This document shows, piece by piece, positions 32,484 to 40,413 of a stretch of DNA of 64,000 bases; the first letter of the stretch is position 1, and every line of letters begins with the position of its first letter. The stretch covers positions 236,460-300,459 of the forward strand of contig NZ_JASHIZ010000002.1 in assembly GCF_030733425.1 (NCBI RefSeq). The letters run 5' to 3'. The translations under genes and the position numbers were made by a program. This DNA comes from Roseovarius sp. MMSF_3350 (lineage in GTDB: Bacteria > Pseudomonadota > Alphaproteobacteria > Rhodobacterales > Rhodobacteraceae). Below the pieces are notes generated by a model. The model saw nothing but the letters and a program-made list of their open reading frames with translations. It searched no databases and was not told the origin of the DNA.

Positions 32484-32499
32484 AGGAGACTTAAAATCT
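32458..32499. repeat. attR core: phage-borne 5' half of tRNA-Leu
   Basis: This sequence is identical over 42 bp to 4596-4637. Because the identity covers the 5' side of the tRNA, this copy came in with the phage and restored the gene; the 3' half after 32499 is host DNA. A short inverted repeat CGTTGA-AAA-TCAACG (32440-32454) lies just outside, on the phage side. Confidence 0.92.
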
Positions 32500-32544
32500 C
32501 CAGGCCGAAAGGCCGTGCCGGTTCGAGTCCGGCCGCGGGTACCA
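32459..32544 (+). tRNA. tRNA-Leu(TAA), reconstituted at attR
   Basis: The acceptor GCCCGCG/CGCGGGT, discriminator A and encoded CCA are complete. The anticodon arm GGAGA-CTTAAAA-TCTCC gives anticodon TAA. The variable arm is long (AGGCCGAAAGGCCG), as expected for leucine, and the T-arm is GCCGG-TTCGAGT-CCGGC. The 5' half is phage-derived, so transcription must come from phage DNA upstream of 32459. Confidence 0.95.
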
Positions 32545-33378
32545 CTTGATTTTATTGAAAAAAAGAGGCGTGGCCATTCCCATGGCAGGTCGTCTTCAGG
32601 GATGCGTCGCCCCTGTGTGTCACCCTTTCACGTTCGGTTGCGTAGGCGCTGCGGCGAGGACGGAGCCCGCAGCGCGATCGGATACAACGTCGCGATTGCC
32701 ATGCATTATCCGAGGGCGTCACCAGCCTGTCATCGTGAGGCAATCGGAGATATACAGCCTCTGGCGGTCCAAGGTTAAGGAGCCGTGCACGAACCCGCAG
32801 AATCTCTTGATGAATAAGGGAGCCATGGGGGACAGGTCAGCAACGGACCCGCTGGATTGCAGTCGCCGTTTGCGAGACCGATTTGATTCGACCAGACACG
32901 ATCCGGCAACCGCTCAAGCCACAATTCTGCTTCGATTCACGAAGCGATTTTGTATGACAAGGAGATCGCGCTTCTATCAGAGATAGAACCTGGCTGAATG
33001 CTATCTCCTTGAAGATGTTTTTACGAAAAGATTTGGTTCGAGCAACATTCGGCCTGCATGATTATGTCGGCTAATCGCAAGTCCTTCACTTCAAAAATAA
33101 AATCTCCGACCTGTCACTAAATGGATCGACAAGCTCGGTTCGAAATGATTCAAAAATGTCACGGGGTCCGTATTGTTCTTGATACCGCACCCGATTGTTT
33201 TCCCACAAAGGTTGAAAGTTTAACGAATTTCTTTACACGTTTGTCTGTAATATGTCGATTTTGTGCCGGTGCTATTCTGGTCCAAGCGTATTGAATGTGC
33301 GGTCTTCTAACGATCTCGTCGTAAGCAAACGATAACATAGCGACGATCTTAGGCTGCAACGCTCGGGGGAGGAAGGAA
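32545..33378. other. 834-bp stretch without a convincing gene, upstream of the curli operon
   Basis: No frame here has good codon use, a ribosome site and recognisable protein features together. The first 450 bp are GC-rich and could be decayed sequence. The last 350 bp are AT-rich (TTGAAAGTTTAACGAATTTC region near 33211) and probably hold the curli promoter and regulator sites. No integrase or transposase remnant was recognised. Confidence 0.6.
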
Positions 33379-33837
33379 TTGGGGTTTATATTGGTGGTTC
33401 CGAAGCTTTTACTGAAGCGCGCCGCGGTTTTGGCCGCTCTCGTTGCGGGTACCGGGCCGGCGCTTTCCCAAGATCTCGTTTTCGAGTTCAACAATCCCTC
33501 TTTTGGCGGCGACTCTTTCAATTCTTCGCACCTGCTTTCACTGGCGGATATCCAGAACCAGCATGTCGATGACGGGGGCACCCTTGGTACGACTGGCAAT
33601 TCGCAGTCTGACCTTTTCGTCCGTCAGCTTCAGAGCCGCTTGCTGTCGTCGCTTTCATCCGGCTTGTCGGAGGTGATCACGGGGGCCCAACCAGGGGATT
33701 CCGATACGATCGTTATCGGTGACCAGGAGATTTTTTACGAACGTACCCTGGATAATATCAGCGTGCGGATAACCAATTTGCTCGACGGTTCCAGCACCGA
33801 GATCGTGCTGCCCGTTGTGCAGACCGCGCTGAATTGA
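33379..33837 (+). CDS. csgF: Curli assembly protein CsgF
   Basis: The 152-residue protein has a signal peptide cut after about residue 30 (ALS-Q). The mature start DLVFEFNNPSFGGDSFNSSH then LLSLADIQNQH matches the CsgF N-terminus that plugs into the CsgG pore. CsgF sits at the cell surface and couples nucleation to secretion. The TTG start follows a GGGGGAGGAAGGA ribosome site. It is the first gene of the operon, and its stop overlaps the possible csgG ATG. Confidence 0.88.
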   Translation: MGFILVVPKLLLKRAAVLAALVAGTGPALSQDLVFEFNNPSFGGDSFNSSHLLSLADIQNQHVDDGGTLGTTGNSQSDLFVRQLQSRLLSSLSSGLSEVITGAQPGDSDTIVIGDQEIFYERTLDNISVRITNLLDGSSTEIVLPVVQTALN

Positions 33838-34823
33838 TGCAGCTGAAGGGTGAATTCGAAAGTATGCTGAGTAAGGCGAAAATTGTGGTCGCTAACGGAT
33901 GTCTTATCATGATGGCACTCTCGGCATCGGGGTGCACCTCCTTCCAGGAGTTGGGCCGTGAAGAGCCGACGCTGCCGCAGATCACCGCCACGCGCAGCAC
34001 GCTGCTCGATATGCCGCCGCCGGCCAGCCGCGTTGACATCGCCGTCTACGATTTCGAGGACCAGACAGGTCAGTTCAAGCCCTCCGACACCGTGCAGACG
34101 CTGTCGAAGGCCGTCTCGCAAGGCGGGGGCGCCGTCCTGATGAAGGCGCTGCGCGATACTGGCAACGGAAATTGGTTCCGCGTGGTCGAGCGCAGCAACC
34201 TCGACAACCTTTTGCAGGAGCGTCGCATCATCCAGGAGATGCGTCAGATCTATCTGAAGGAAAAGGAAATCAACCCCAAGGCCCTGCCGCCCATGCTGTT
34301 TGCGGGCGTGATCCTCGAAGGCGGGGTCGTGGGCTATGACACCAACGTTCTGACCGGGGGCGCCGGCGCGGCGCTGCTTGGCATCGGGGCAAGCGGAGAG
34401 TACCGCAAAGACACGATCAGCGTGAACCTGCGCACCGTCAGCGTGAAGACCGGCGAAGTGCTGGCATCGGTTGTGGTGCAGAAATCGATCCTTTCCACAA
34501 GCGTTGGCGCAAGCGTCTTCCGCTACATCGACGCGGACGAGATCCTCGAACTCGAGGCCGGGGTAACTTCGAACGAACCGGGCTTTGTCGCATTCAGGCG
34601 TGCGATCGAGCTGGCTGTTTACTCGCTGATCCTGGAAATGGCGCACAGGGATTACTGGACGTTCAAGGATCCCCGCGTCGGTCAGCGGTTGATAAGGCAA
34701 TATTTGAAGAACGACGGACGGATCAGACCCTCTGCCGTCACAGATCAAGAATACAGCGACCTACGAACGCCGCTGAAAAAATCGGGCGCTACATCGACGC
34801 CTGACAATAAAAAAATAACCTGA
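33837..34823 (+). CDS. csgG: Curli secretion channel lipoprotein CsgG
   Basis: The 328-residue protein belongs to the outer-membrane nonameric curli pore family. A lipoprotein signal ends in LSASGC (Cys33). Family motifs include VDIAVYDFEDQTGQFKPSDT, WFRVVERSNLDNLLQERRII and the pore segment YDTNVLTGGAGAALLGIGAS. An alternative ATG at 33864 would give a more typical signal peptide (MLSKAKIVVANGCLIMMALS). A C-terminal tail of about 35 residues is polar. Neighbours csgF and curlins confirm the role. Confidence 0.93.
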   Translation: MQLKGEFESMLSKAKIVVANGCLIMMALSASGCTSFQELGREEPTLPQITATRSTLLDMPPPASRVDIAVYDFEDQTGQFKPSDTVQTLSKAVSQGGGAVLMKALRDTGNGNWFRVVERSNLDNLLQERRIIQEMRQIYLKEKEINPKALPPMLFAGVILEGGVVGYDTNVLTGGAGAALLGIGASGEYRKDTISVNLRTVSVKTGEVLASVVVQKSILSTSVGASVFRYIDADEILELEAGVTSNEPGFVAFRRAIELAVYSLILEMAHRDYWTFKDPRVGQRLIRQYLKNDGRIRPSAVTDQEYSDLRTPLKKSGATSTPDNKKIT

Positions 34824-34935
34824 GCAGAGATGACTGTCGTCCCGACAGGGGCGAAACGAGGAGGCGTGGCGTCCGCTTGGCTGGACACCTGAGACACCAC
34901 GCCTGATCAGAGGTCGCATTGCGACCGCCAACCCG

Positions 34936-34961
34936 GCACCAAAGGTACCTTTGGTGCTTTT
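34936..34961 (+). terminator. Perfect palindromic hairpin between csgG and the first curlin gene
   Basis: A 22-nt perfect palindrome (34936-34957; half GCACCAAAGGT) is followed by TTTT, 20 bp before the curlin ATG. It could be a partial terminator or a processing and stability element separating low csgFG from high curlin expression. Confidence 0.65.
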
Positions 34962-34962
34962 A

Positions 34963-34977
34963 GAGGAGGTTTACCTC
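34963..34977 (+). promoter_or_regulatory. Ribosome site of curlin 1 in a small hairpin
   Basis: The strong Shine-Dalgarno GAGGAGG (34963-34969) can pair through GAGG with CCTC (34974-34977), which directly precedes the ATG, leaving loop TTTA. Such a hairpin could limit initiation until opened. The stem is only four GC-rich pairs. Confidence 0.45.
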
Positions 34978-35967
34978 ATGAAAAAGCACTTTATTACAAG
35001 TGTATCGCTGTGTGCGCTGACTTTTGCTGGTCAGGCATTCGCGAATGACAGCGAGATCAGCCAGATTGGCGGCCTGAACACCGCCACCATCGACCAGACC
35101 GGTGGTTCGGAAGGCGTCTCGAGCGTCAGCCAGATCGGCGACAGCCACACGGCCAGCGTGACGCAGTCGGACGATCCCAACAACGGCACGCCCGATTTCA
35201 ACACCGCATCGAACACCTCGACGATCACCCAGGAAGGTTCGGGCGCACAGGCGACCGTCAACCAGACGGGCGATCCCAGCGGCAATCCCAGCAACGTGTC
35301 CGAGATCACCCAGTTCAACGATGGCCCGCCGTCGGCTGTTGCAGACGTGATGCAAGATGGCTCGAACAACTTCTCGAGCGTCGAGCAGGGTCGTGATGTC
35401 GATCCGGTCGACCGCCGGGGTCAGACGGCCATGATCACGCAGGAAGGCACCGATCACATTTCGACGGTTCTTCAGCGTGGTAACCTGAACAGCGCCAACG
35501 TGAACCAAGCGTCGACCGGCAACATGTCCGACGTGACCCAGTCCGGCCTGGATAACGACGCCGTCGTGTCGCAGACCGGATCGGGCAACAACAGCACCGT
35601 GTCGCAAAGCGCGAACTTCGGTGAGACCGAGGTTGATCAGTCGGGCAACAACAACAGCAGTGACGTGACTCAAGAGGGCCGCGCCAACAGCTCGATTGCC
35701 TCCGTCATCAACCAGAGCGGCAACAACAACACCAGCTCGGTGTTGCAGACCTCGCTGGTGGCTGGCCCGGGCAGCGCCGATCAGTTCGCTTCGGTGACCC
35801 AGTCGACCAACAACAACTCGTCGACCATCGAACAGGATGGCGGCGATCCGGTCGCCAGCACGTCGAACCCGGGCAACACCGCAGAGGTTATGCAGACGGT
35901 GACCAGCGGCAATATGTCGATGATCATGCAGTCGGGCGCCGGCAACATGGCGACCGTCAACCAATAA
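34978..35967 (+). CDS. Long curlin-repeat amyloid protein 1
   Basis: The 329-residue secreted curlin has a signal peptide (MKKHFITSVSLCALTFAGQA, cut near FA-NDSE) and then many curlin-type strand-turn-strand units built on the pattern x-I/V-x-Q-x-G-x-x-N-x-A-x-V-x-Q. Examples are SEISQIGGLNTATIDQTGG and SDVTQSGLDNDAVVSQTGSG. E. coli CsgA has about 131 mature residues and five units; this protein has clearly more. Low Lys and Arg content and Gln/Asn ladders fit an amyloid subunit exported by CsgG. Confidence 0.88.
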   Translation: MKKHFITSVSLCALTFAGQAFANDSEISQIGGLNTATIDQTGGSEGVSSVSQIGDSHTASVTQSDDPNNGTPDFNTASNTSTITQEGSGAQATVNQTGDPSGNPSNVSEITQFNDGPPSAVADVMQDGSNNFSSVEQGRDVDPVDRRGQTAMITQEGTDHISTVLQRGNLNSANVNQASTGNMSDVTQSGLDNDAVVSQTGSGNNSTVSQSANFGETEVDQSGNNNSSDVTQEGRANSSIASVINQSGNNNTSSVLQTSLVAGPGSADQFASVTQSTNNNSSTIEQDGGDPVASTSNPGNTAEVMQTVTSGNMSMIMQSGAGNMATVNQ

Positions 35968-35983
35968 TTTCAAAGCCAGTTTG

Positions 35984-36015
35984 CCGCCCGGTCGGGTGCC
36001 TGTCTGACCGGGCGG
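35984..36015 (+). terminator. GC hairpin between curlin 1 and curlin 2
   Basis: The perfect 10-bp stem CCGCCCGGTC/GACCGGGCGG (35984-35993 and 36006-36015) has a 12-nt loop. There is no T-run, so a processing or 3'-stability hairpin is likelier than full termination. Confidence 0.65.
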
Positions 36016-36045
36016 TACAACCCTATTCCAACTAGGATTCAAGAT

Positions 36046-37326
36046 ATGAAACGTTTTCTGATTCCCAGTGCCTCGGCACTCGCACTGATGGCCGGCGCCT
36101 CTGCCGCGCTGGCCAATGACAGCACGATCGACCAGATCGGCGCCTTGAACACCGTCAATGTCGACCAGACCGGCGGCAACGAAGGTGTCTCGGACATCAA
36201 CCAGGATGGCACCGGCAATCTTGCCGAGGTGACCCAATCCGAAGACCCGAACGGCGTACCCGGCTTCTCGGTTCCGACCAACATGGCGACGATCAACCAG
36301 CTGGGTGGCAACGCCCGCGCCCGGATCGAACAGTCCAACCCGGACCAGCCGAACGCGCCGACCAACACCGCGTCGATCGACCAGAACTCGAACGGCATGC
36401 CGCAGAACCCGCCGGATGGCATCCCCTCGGGCTTCAGCCTGAACGGCCGCATCATCCAGGACGGCTCTGGCAACGACTCGAGCATCGTGCAGTCGGGCAA
36501 CCCGAACCAGCCGCCGGAGGACGGTGCCGGCTCGGGCGTGACCGCACGCAACGAACAGACCGGTCAGGACAACACCTCGACCGTGTTGCAGAACGTGTTC
36601 GGCCAAGATGCCAACCCGTTCACCGATGCCAACGTGTACCAAGACGGTGTCGGCAACGCGTCCAACGTGCAGCAGCGCGGCTCGGCCGCACTGGTTGACG
36701 TGTTCCAGATCGGTGAAGGCAACTTCTCGGACGTCTCGCAGGGTGCGAACGAGGAAATGACGGCCTCGGTCACCCAGAACGGTGAAAACCACAGCAGCGA
36801 GATCACCCAGATCGCGCGCACCGTGACGGCGTCGGTCGACCAGTCGGGCTCGGGCCAGACCTCGACCATCGAGCAAGGCGGTCAGAGCCGCGAGTCGAAC
36901 GCGACGGTCACGCAAAGCGGCATGGGCAACACCAGCGATGTCAACCAGACCAACACCAGCGCGGTCGCGACCGTGACCCAGTCCGGCACCGGCGGCATGA
37001 GCACCTTCAACCAGTCGAATGGCCAAGGCGCCATGGCCGAACTGGTGCAGAGCGGCACGGACAACACCAGCACGATCATGCAGGATGGCGATCTGCACAC
37101 CGCGATGGTCACGCAGTCCGGTACGATGAACCTGAGCTCGATCATGCAGAATGACGATAACCAGTCGGCGACCGTGACCCAGACCAGTGATGACAACGAA
37201 AGCTACATCACGCAGTCGGGTGTGGGCGCCGGAAACGTTGCGACCGTCGTGCAGGCCGCGACCAGCGGCAACCTGTCGAACATCACGCAGACGGGTACCG
37301 GCAACATGGCAATGGTCAACCAATAA
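36046..37326 (+). CDS. Long curlin-repeat amyloid protein 2
   Basis: This 426-residue protein is the largest of the three. The signal peptide (MKRFLIPSASALALMAGASA) is cut near LA-NDST. Curlin units include STIDQIGALNTVNVDQTGGN, SSEITQIARTVTASVDQSGS and SDVNQTNTSAVATVTQSGTG. The N- and C-terminal units align closely with curlins 1 and 3, so the family grew by tandem gene duplication. The end unit SNITQTGTGNMAMVNQ is nearly shared with curlin 1. It is probably a major fibre subunit. Confidence 0.88.
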   Translation: MKRFLIPSASALALMAGASAALANDSTIDQIGALNTVNVDQTGGNEGVSDINQDGTGNLAEVTQSEDPNGVPGFSVPTNMATINQLGGNARARIEQSNPDQPNAPTNTASIDQNSNGMPQNPPDGIPSGFSLNGRIIQDGSGNDSSIVQSGNPNQPPEDGAGSGVTARNEQTGQDNTSTVLQNVFGQDANPFTDANVYQDGVGNASNVQQRGSAALVDVFQIGEGNFSDVSQGANEEMTASVTQNGENHSSEITQIARTVTASVDQSGSGQTSTIEQGGQSRESNATVTQSGMGNTSDVNQTNTSAVATVTQSGTGGMSTFNQSNGQGAMAELVQSGTDNTSTIMQDGDLHTAMVTQSGTMNLSSIMQNDDNQSATVTQTSDDNESYITQSGVGAGNVATVVQAATSGNLSNITQTGTGNMAMVNQ

Positions 37327-37338
37327 GCTGATCAAAGA

Positions 37339-37365
37339 CATCCCGCGCGGTGGTCGCGCGGGATG
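37339..37365 (+). terminator. GC hairpin between curlin 2 and curlin 3
   Basis: A perfect 11-bp stem (37339-37349 and 37355-37365; CATCCCGCGCG with its complement) has a 5-nt loop. It is followed by CATATCAAAAAC rather than a T-run. Confidence 0.65.
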
Positions 37366-37397
37366 CATATCAAAAACTTTCTCAACGGAACAAAAAA

Positions 37398-38582
37398 ATG
37401 AAAAACCTTCTTCTCACCTCGGCCATGACCATCGCCTTCACGGCACCGGCCTTTGCCAATGACAGCACCATCGAACAGATCGGCCTTGGCAACGCGTCGA
37501 CCGTCACCCAGACGGGTGGTACCGGTGGCTCTTCCACCATTTTCCAAAACGGGGACAATGACGTCGCCGACGTGACCCAGTCCGACGGGGGCGGATCCGA
37601 CACCAACATCGCGATCATCGACCAGCTCGAGGGCTCGGGCACCCAGACGGCGTCGATCACGCAGGACAATGCGGCGAACGGCGCGGCGAACACTGCGACG
37701 GTCCTTCAGGACTCGACCCAGGGTGGCAACACTGCCGGCATCAACCAGAGCGGATCGGCCAACACGGCATCGGCCCAGCAGGGTCCGGGCGCGGGGACAA
37801 TCACGGTGCCGTTCGTAGGCACAATCCCGTTCGACCCTGCGGATATCACCGACAGCACGGCTGATATCACGCAAACCGGCACGGGGAACGCCGCCAACAC
37901 GACGCAGATCGTCGGTACGAACGGCGGTTCCAACAACGTCGCCACGATCGGCCAGGACGGCGACGACAACATCGCGTCCATCAACCAGGGCAGCGGGACC
38001 GGGGCGCTTAACCCGGCGTCGAACGACAACGACAACAGTGCCGACATCTCGCAAACCGGCCTTGGCCACAACTCGGTCATCGAACAGGGCGGCGAGTCTG
38101 GCTTTGCGTCGAACGTTCAGTCGGGCGCCGACAACGCATCGACGATCACCCAATCGGGCGGTCTGCCTGGGCTGGGCAATACTGCGAACGTCACGCAAGA
38201 TGGTGAGCGCAATACCAGCACCGTCACGCAATCCTCGGCAGATGGCGATCTGCCTGCCTTGCCATCTGGCGCAACCGCGAACGTCACCCAGTTGGGCGAC
38301 GACAACATGAGCACCATCAACCAGGCACCGCTTGGCGGTCACCTGGCGACCGTGATGCAGACGGGCGAAGGCCATTCGAGCCTGATCAGCCAGGACGGTT
38401 TGATCAACGTCGCTTCGGTGACGCAGGCCAATTCGGACAACACGAGCGAAATCGCTCAGACCGGCCCGAGCGTCGTCGGCCCGCTTGGCAATACCGCGAC
38501 GGTCAACCAGACCGCGACGTCGGGCAACTTCTCGGGCATCTCGCAACAGGGCATCGGCAACAGCTCGACTGTGATGCAGTAA
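37398..38582 (+). CDS. Long curlin-repeat amyloid protein 3
   Basis: The 394-residue secreted curlin has signal MKNLLLTSAMTIAFTAPAFA, then NDSTIEQIGLGNASTVTQTG and many further units (SSLISQDGLINVASVTQANS). A non-repeat segment at about residues 135-155 (TITVPFVGTIPFDPADITDS) interrupts the ladder and is absent from the other two; it may form an exposed loop. ATG 37398 is preferred because the signal peptide starts there. The ribosome site ACGGAAC is weak. Confidence 0.87.
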   Translation: MKNLLLTSAMTIAFTAPAFANDSTIEQIGLGNASTVTQTGGTGGSSTIFQNGDNDVADVTQSDGGGSDTNIAIIDQLEGSGTQTASITQDNAANGAANTATVLQDSTQGGNTAGINQSGSANTASAQQGPGAGTITVPFVGTIPFDPADITDSTADITQTGTGNAANTTQIVGTNGGSNNVATIGQDGDDNIASINQGSGTGALNPASNDNDNSADISQTGLGHNSVIEQGGESGFASNVQSGADNASTITQSGGLPGLGNTANVTQDGERNTSTVTQSSADGDLPALPSGATANVTQLGDDNMSTINQAPLGGHLATVMQTGEGHSSLISQDGLINVASVTQANSDNTSEIAQTGPSVVGPLGNTATVNQTATSGNFSGISQQGIGNSSTVMQ

Positions 38583-38611
38583 CCTGCGAAGATGTGCTAA
38601 ACTCATGCTGT

Positions 38612-38648
38612 CAGGCCTTCGGGCCTGGCGGTACCTTGCAGCAAGGTA
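38612..38648 (+). promoter_or_regulatory. Paired hairpins after curlin 3; second one covers a ribosome site
   Basis: CAGGCC-TTCG-GGCCTG (38612-38627) is a stable UUCG hairpin. TACCTT-GCAGC-AAGGTA (38632-38648) follows, and its 3' arm forms part of the AAGGTAGGA ribosome site for the CsgB-like gene at 38656. Translation of the minor curlin may therefore be restrained by RNA structure. Confidence 0.5.
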
Positions 38649-38655
38649 GGACACC

Positions 38656-39261
38656 ATGACCCGAACGACATATCTGTGCGCCGCCTGTCTTTTCCTGTGG
38701 CCAAACCTGTCCTTGGCCCAGGATAACCTCGACCAGATCAACCTTTCGGGGGAGGTGACGATTGACCAGATCGGCACGGACAACCTGGCGGAGGTGACCA
38801 CGGATAGCGGTTCGAGCGTTCTGGCGATCGATCAGCGCGGAGAGGATCAAAGTGCGCTTGTCCGCCTGAGCGGTTCGAACAACCAGGGTAACATCGCACA
38901 AAGCGGTTTCGGCAACATTGCCGAAGTGCTGATCAACGGCACCGTCAACTCGTTTAGCATCAGCCAGTCCTCGACGAACAACCCGGTTTCGGATCGCAAC
39001 GAGGCGACGCTGTCACAGGTCGGGTTGAATAACGTGGCGTTCCAGACGCAGATCGGCGAAAACAACGCGATGACGCTTCGGCAGAATGGCGCGGACAACA
39101 GCGCGGACATGCTGCAGGAAGGGCAAAACAACGTTATGGAGCTCAACCAGTTTGACAGCAACAACGTTGCAAACCTTCAGCAATACGGGAACGGCGCGCC
39201 TCCGATTGTCGTGACCCAGACCGGGGGCATGGTCGCGAATATTACACAGACGGGGAATTGA
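38656..39261 (+). CDS. Minor curlin, CsgB-like nucleator candidate
   Basis: The 201-residue protein has a signal peptide (MTRTTYLCAACLFLWPNLSL, cut near LA-QDNL). Curlin units are fewer and less regular than in the three long proteins (TIDQIGTDNLAEVTTDSGSS; MTLRQNGADNSADMLQEGQN). The N-terminus differs clearly from the duplicated trio. In curli systems a shorter divergent curlin usually acts as surface nucleator with CsgF. The CsgB role is inferred from size, divergence and position. Confidence 0.75.
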   Translation: MTRTTYLCAACLFLWPNLSLAQDNLDQINLSGEVTIDQIGTDNLAEVTTDSGSSVLAIDQRGEDQSALVRLSGSNNQGNIAQSGFGNIAEVLINGTVNSFSISQSSTNNPVSDRNEATLSQVGLNNVAFQTQIGENNAMTLRQNGADNSADMLQEGQNNVMELNQFDSNNVANLQQYGNGAPPIVVTQTGGMVANITQTGN

Positions 39262-39265
39262 AGCC

Positions 39266-39904
39266 GTGCGCGGTCTTCTGACAGCGCACATGATGTTTTG
39301 GCTGACCGCGGGTGGGGGGATCGCTCAGGATCTTCCGGAACTGTCCCAGGATCTTTCGTCGATAGAGCAAGTCCCCGAGGTCGCTGCCAGCCCTGAAATC
39401 TCCTCGGATCCGGCAGATCAAGGCGGGGATCCTGGATACTCTGCTCAGGAAATCGCGGCGCAGCCGTCCGGCCAAACGGAACCTGACCCTGCCAGCGCAT
39501 CCGATCCCGCGGAAGAGACCGACACTCTAGTCGCCACCCCGGATGCGCCGGAAGCCGACCTGTCCGAGGCGACAGTGACCAACGCTCGGTCAGGCACCCT
39601 CGGTTCGGATAGAAGCGCGGAGGGGGAGGCAGCATTCGAAGCCGCGTTGGACGCCGCTATAAGCGCGTGGGAGGCTGAAAAAGCGGGGCAGGCGCGCGCA
39701 TCCGCGTCGTCGCGGGCGGCTGCGACGGCCCCTGCGAACGACGATGGCGAATGCGAAGAACAGTCAGGCGCAACCCTGTCGACCAACGCCAGATGTCCTC
39801 TCAACATTCACCGTTCTTCGCGCTCTGGCACAGAAAACAGTGATGGGACAATCGTGACCACGGACGATGGCGTCTACCTGCTGGTGAAGCCAGGAAGCCA
39901 ATAG
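39266..39904 (+). CDS. Unrecognised secreted acidic protein in the curli operon
   Basis: The 212-residue product starts at GTG 4 bp after the CsgB-like stop and has a signal-like start (MRGLLTAHMMFWLTAGGGIA, cut near QDLPE). A long acidic, Ala/Pro/Ser-rich, probably disordered region follows. The C-terminal 60 residues are ordered-looking with two cysteines (GECEEQSGATLSTNARCPLN) and an end strand (GVYLLVKPGSQ). I know no curli component with this layout. Its place between minor curlin and csgH implies an accessory role. Confidence 0.65.
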   Translation: MRGLLTAHMMFWLTAGGGIAQDLPELSQDLSSIEQVPEVAASPEISSDPADQGGDPGYSAQEIAAQPSGQTEPDPASASDPAEETDTLVATPDAPEADLSEATVTNARSGTLGSDRSAEGEAAFEAALDAAISAWEAEKAGQARASASSRAAATAPANDDGECEEQSGATLSTNARCPLNIHRSSRSGTENSDGTIVTTDDGVYLLVKPGSQ

Positions 39905-39953
39905 GTGACGAAATTAGGCCAAATCGGGCATCGCTTATTTAAGGAGCAAGTCA

Positions 39954-40319
39954 GTGAGAAGACATTTTTTTACCTTACCGTTCCTGCTTGCGTGGCCACT
40001 GCTTGGCAATGCTGAAGAGCAAAGGCAGGCATGGATCGAATTGTCTGAAGGCGAGGGTTTGGTCCAGATAGAGGTGTTCTCTCATCTCGAGGAGGGAATG
40101 AGCGGCAAGTACACCCTCGAGGTCGTGAAGGAAGGTCCGAGCGGCAGGTCGGTCAACAAGCAGGGCGGCAACATACCGAATTCGGATGGGACGCCGATCG
40201 GACCGCTTTCGGTTTCGCGCGTTTCCGTGGAGCCGAGTGCGACTCTACAGGTCACACTCAGTGTGACCGACGCATCGGGATCGACTTACCACGACACAAA
40301 ATCCATGGCCGGGGATTGA
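39954..40319 (+). CDS. csgH: Curli-fibre chaperone CsgH
   Basis: The 121-residue periplasmic protein has a signal peptide (RRHFFTLPFLLAWPLLGNA). The immunoglobulin-like domain reads AWIELSEGEGLVQIEVFSHL, then GKYTLEVVKEGPSGRSVNKQ and GG. The W-x-E-L and GPSGRS...QGG motifs match CsgH, the alphaproteobacterial counterpart of CsgC that blocks premature amyloid formation. A GTG start follows AAGGAGCAAGTCA. It closes the curli operon. Confidence 0.85.
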   Translation: MRRHFFTLPFLLAWPLLGNAEEQRQAWIELSEGEGLVQIEVFSHLEEGMSGKYTLEVVKEGPSGRSVNKQGGNIPNSDGTPIGPLSVSRVSVEPSATLQVTLSVTDASGSTYHDTKSMAGD

Positions 40320-40413
40320 TTGCCTGCGATCCGGGCCTGGAGGCCGCTCAGGGGATCCTTTCCGCAGGCCGACGACATCAACCGGACATCGTGGCACAAT
40401 GCCTAGAGTTCAC

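Larger units (their letters stand above)
4596..32499. mobile_element. P22-type prophage integrated in tRNA-Leu(TAA)
   Basis: The boundaries are two identical 42-bp copies of TGCCCGCG...AAAATCT (4596-4637 and 32458-32499), the 5' half of a tRNA-Leu through the anticodon loop. A tyrosine integrase abuts the left copy. The interior has lower GC than the host. It contains a full podovirus morphogenesis set in P22 order (terminase, portal, scaffold, coat, gp4, gp10, ejection proteins, tail fibre/spike) and a lysis cassette. I recognise no replication protein and no CI-like repressor. No broken structural gene was seen, so the particle genes look intact. Confidence 0.93.

Noticed and set aside
32546..32986. 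146-residue open frame after tRNA-Leu
   Set aside because: It has no ribosome site, atypical composition and no recognisable domain. Treated as part of a gene-free stretch.
34960..38801. Very long minus-strand open frames (802 and 489 residues) opposite the curlin genes
   Set aside because: They mirror the repetitive, GC-biased curlin codons and have no signal, domain or ribosome site. The plus-strand signal peptides and curlin repeats are unambiguous.
34978..39261. CRISPR-like or tandem DNA repeat array in the curlin region
   Set aside because: The repetition is at protein level with degenerate codons. There are no identical repeats with uniform spacers.
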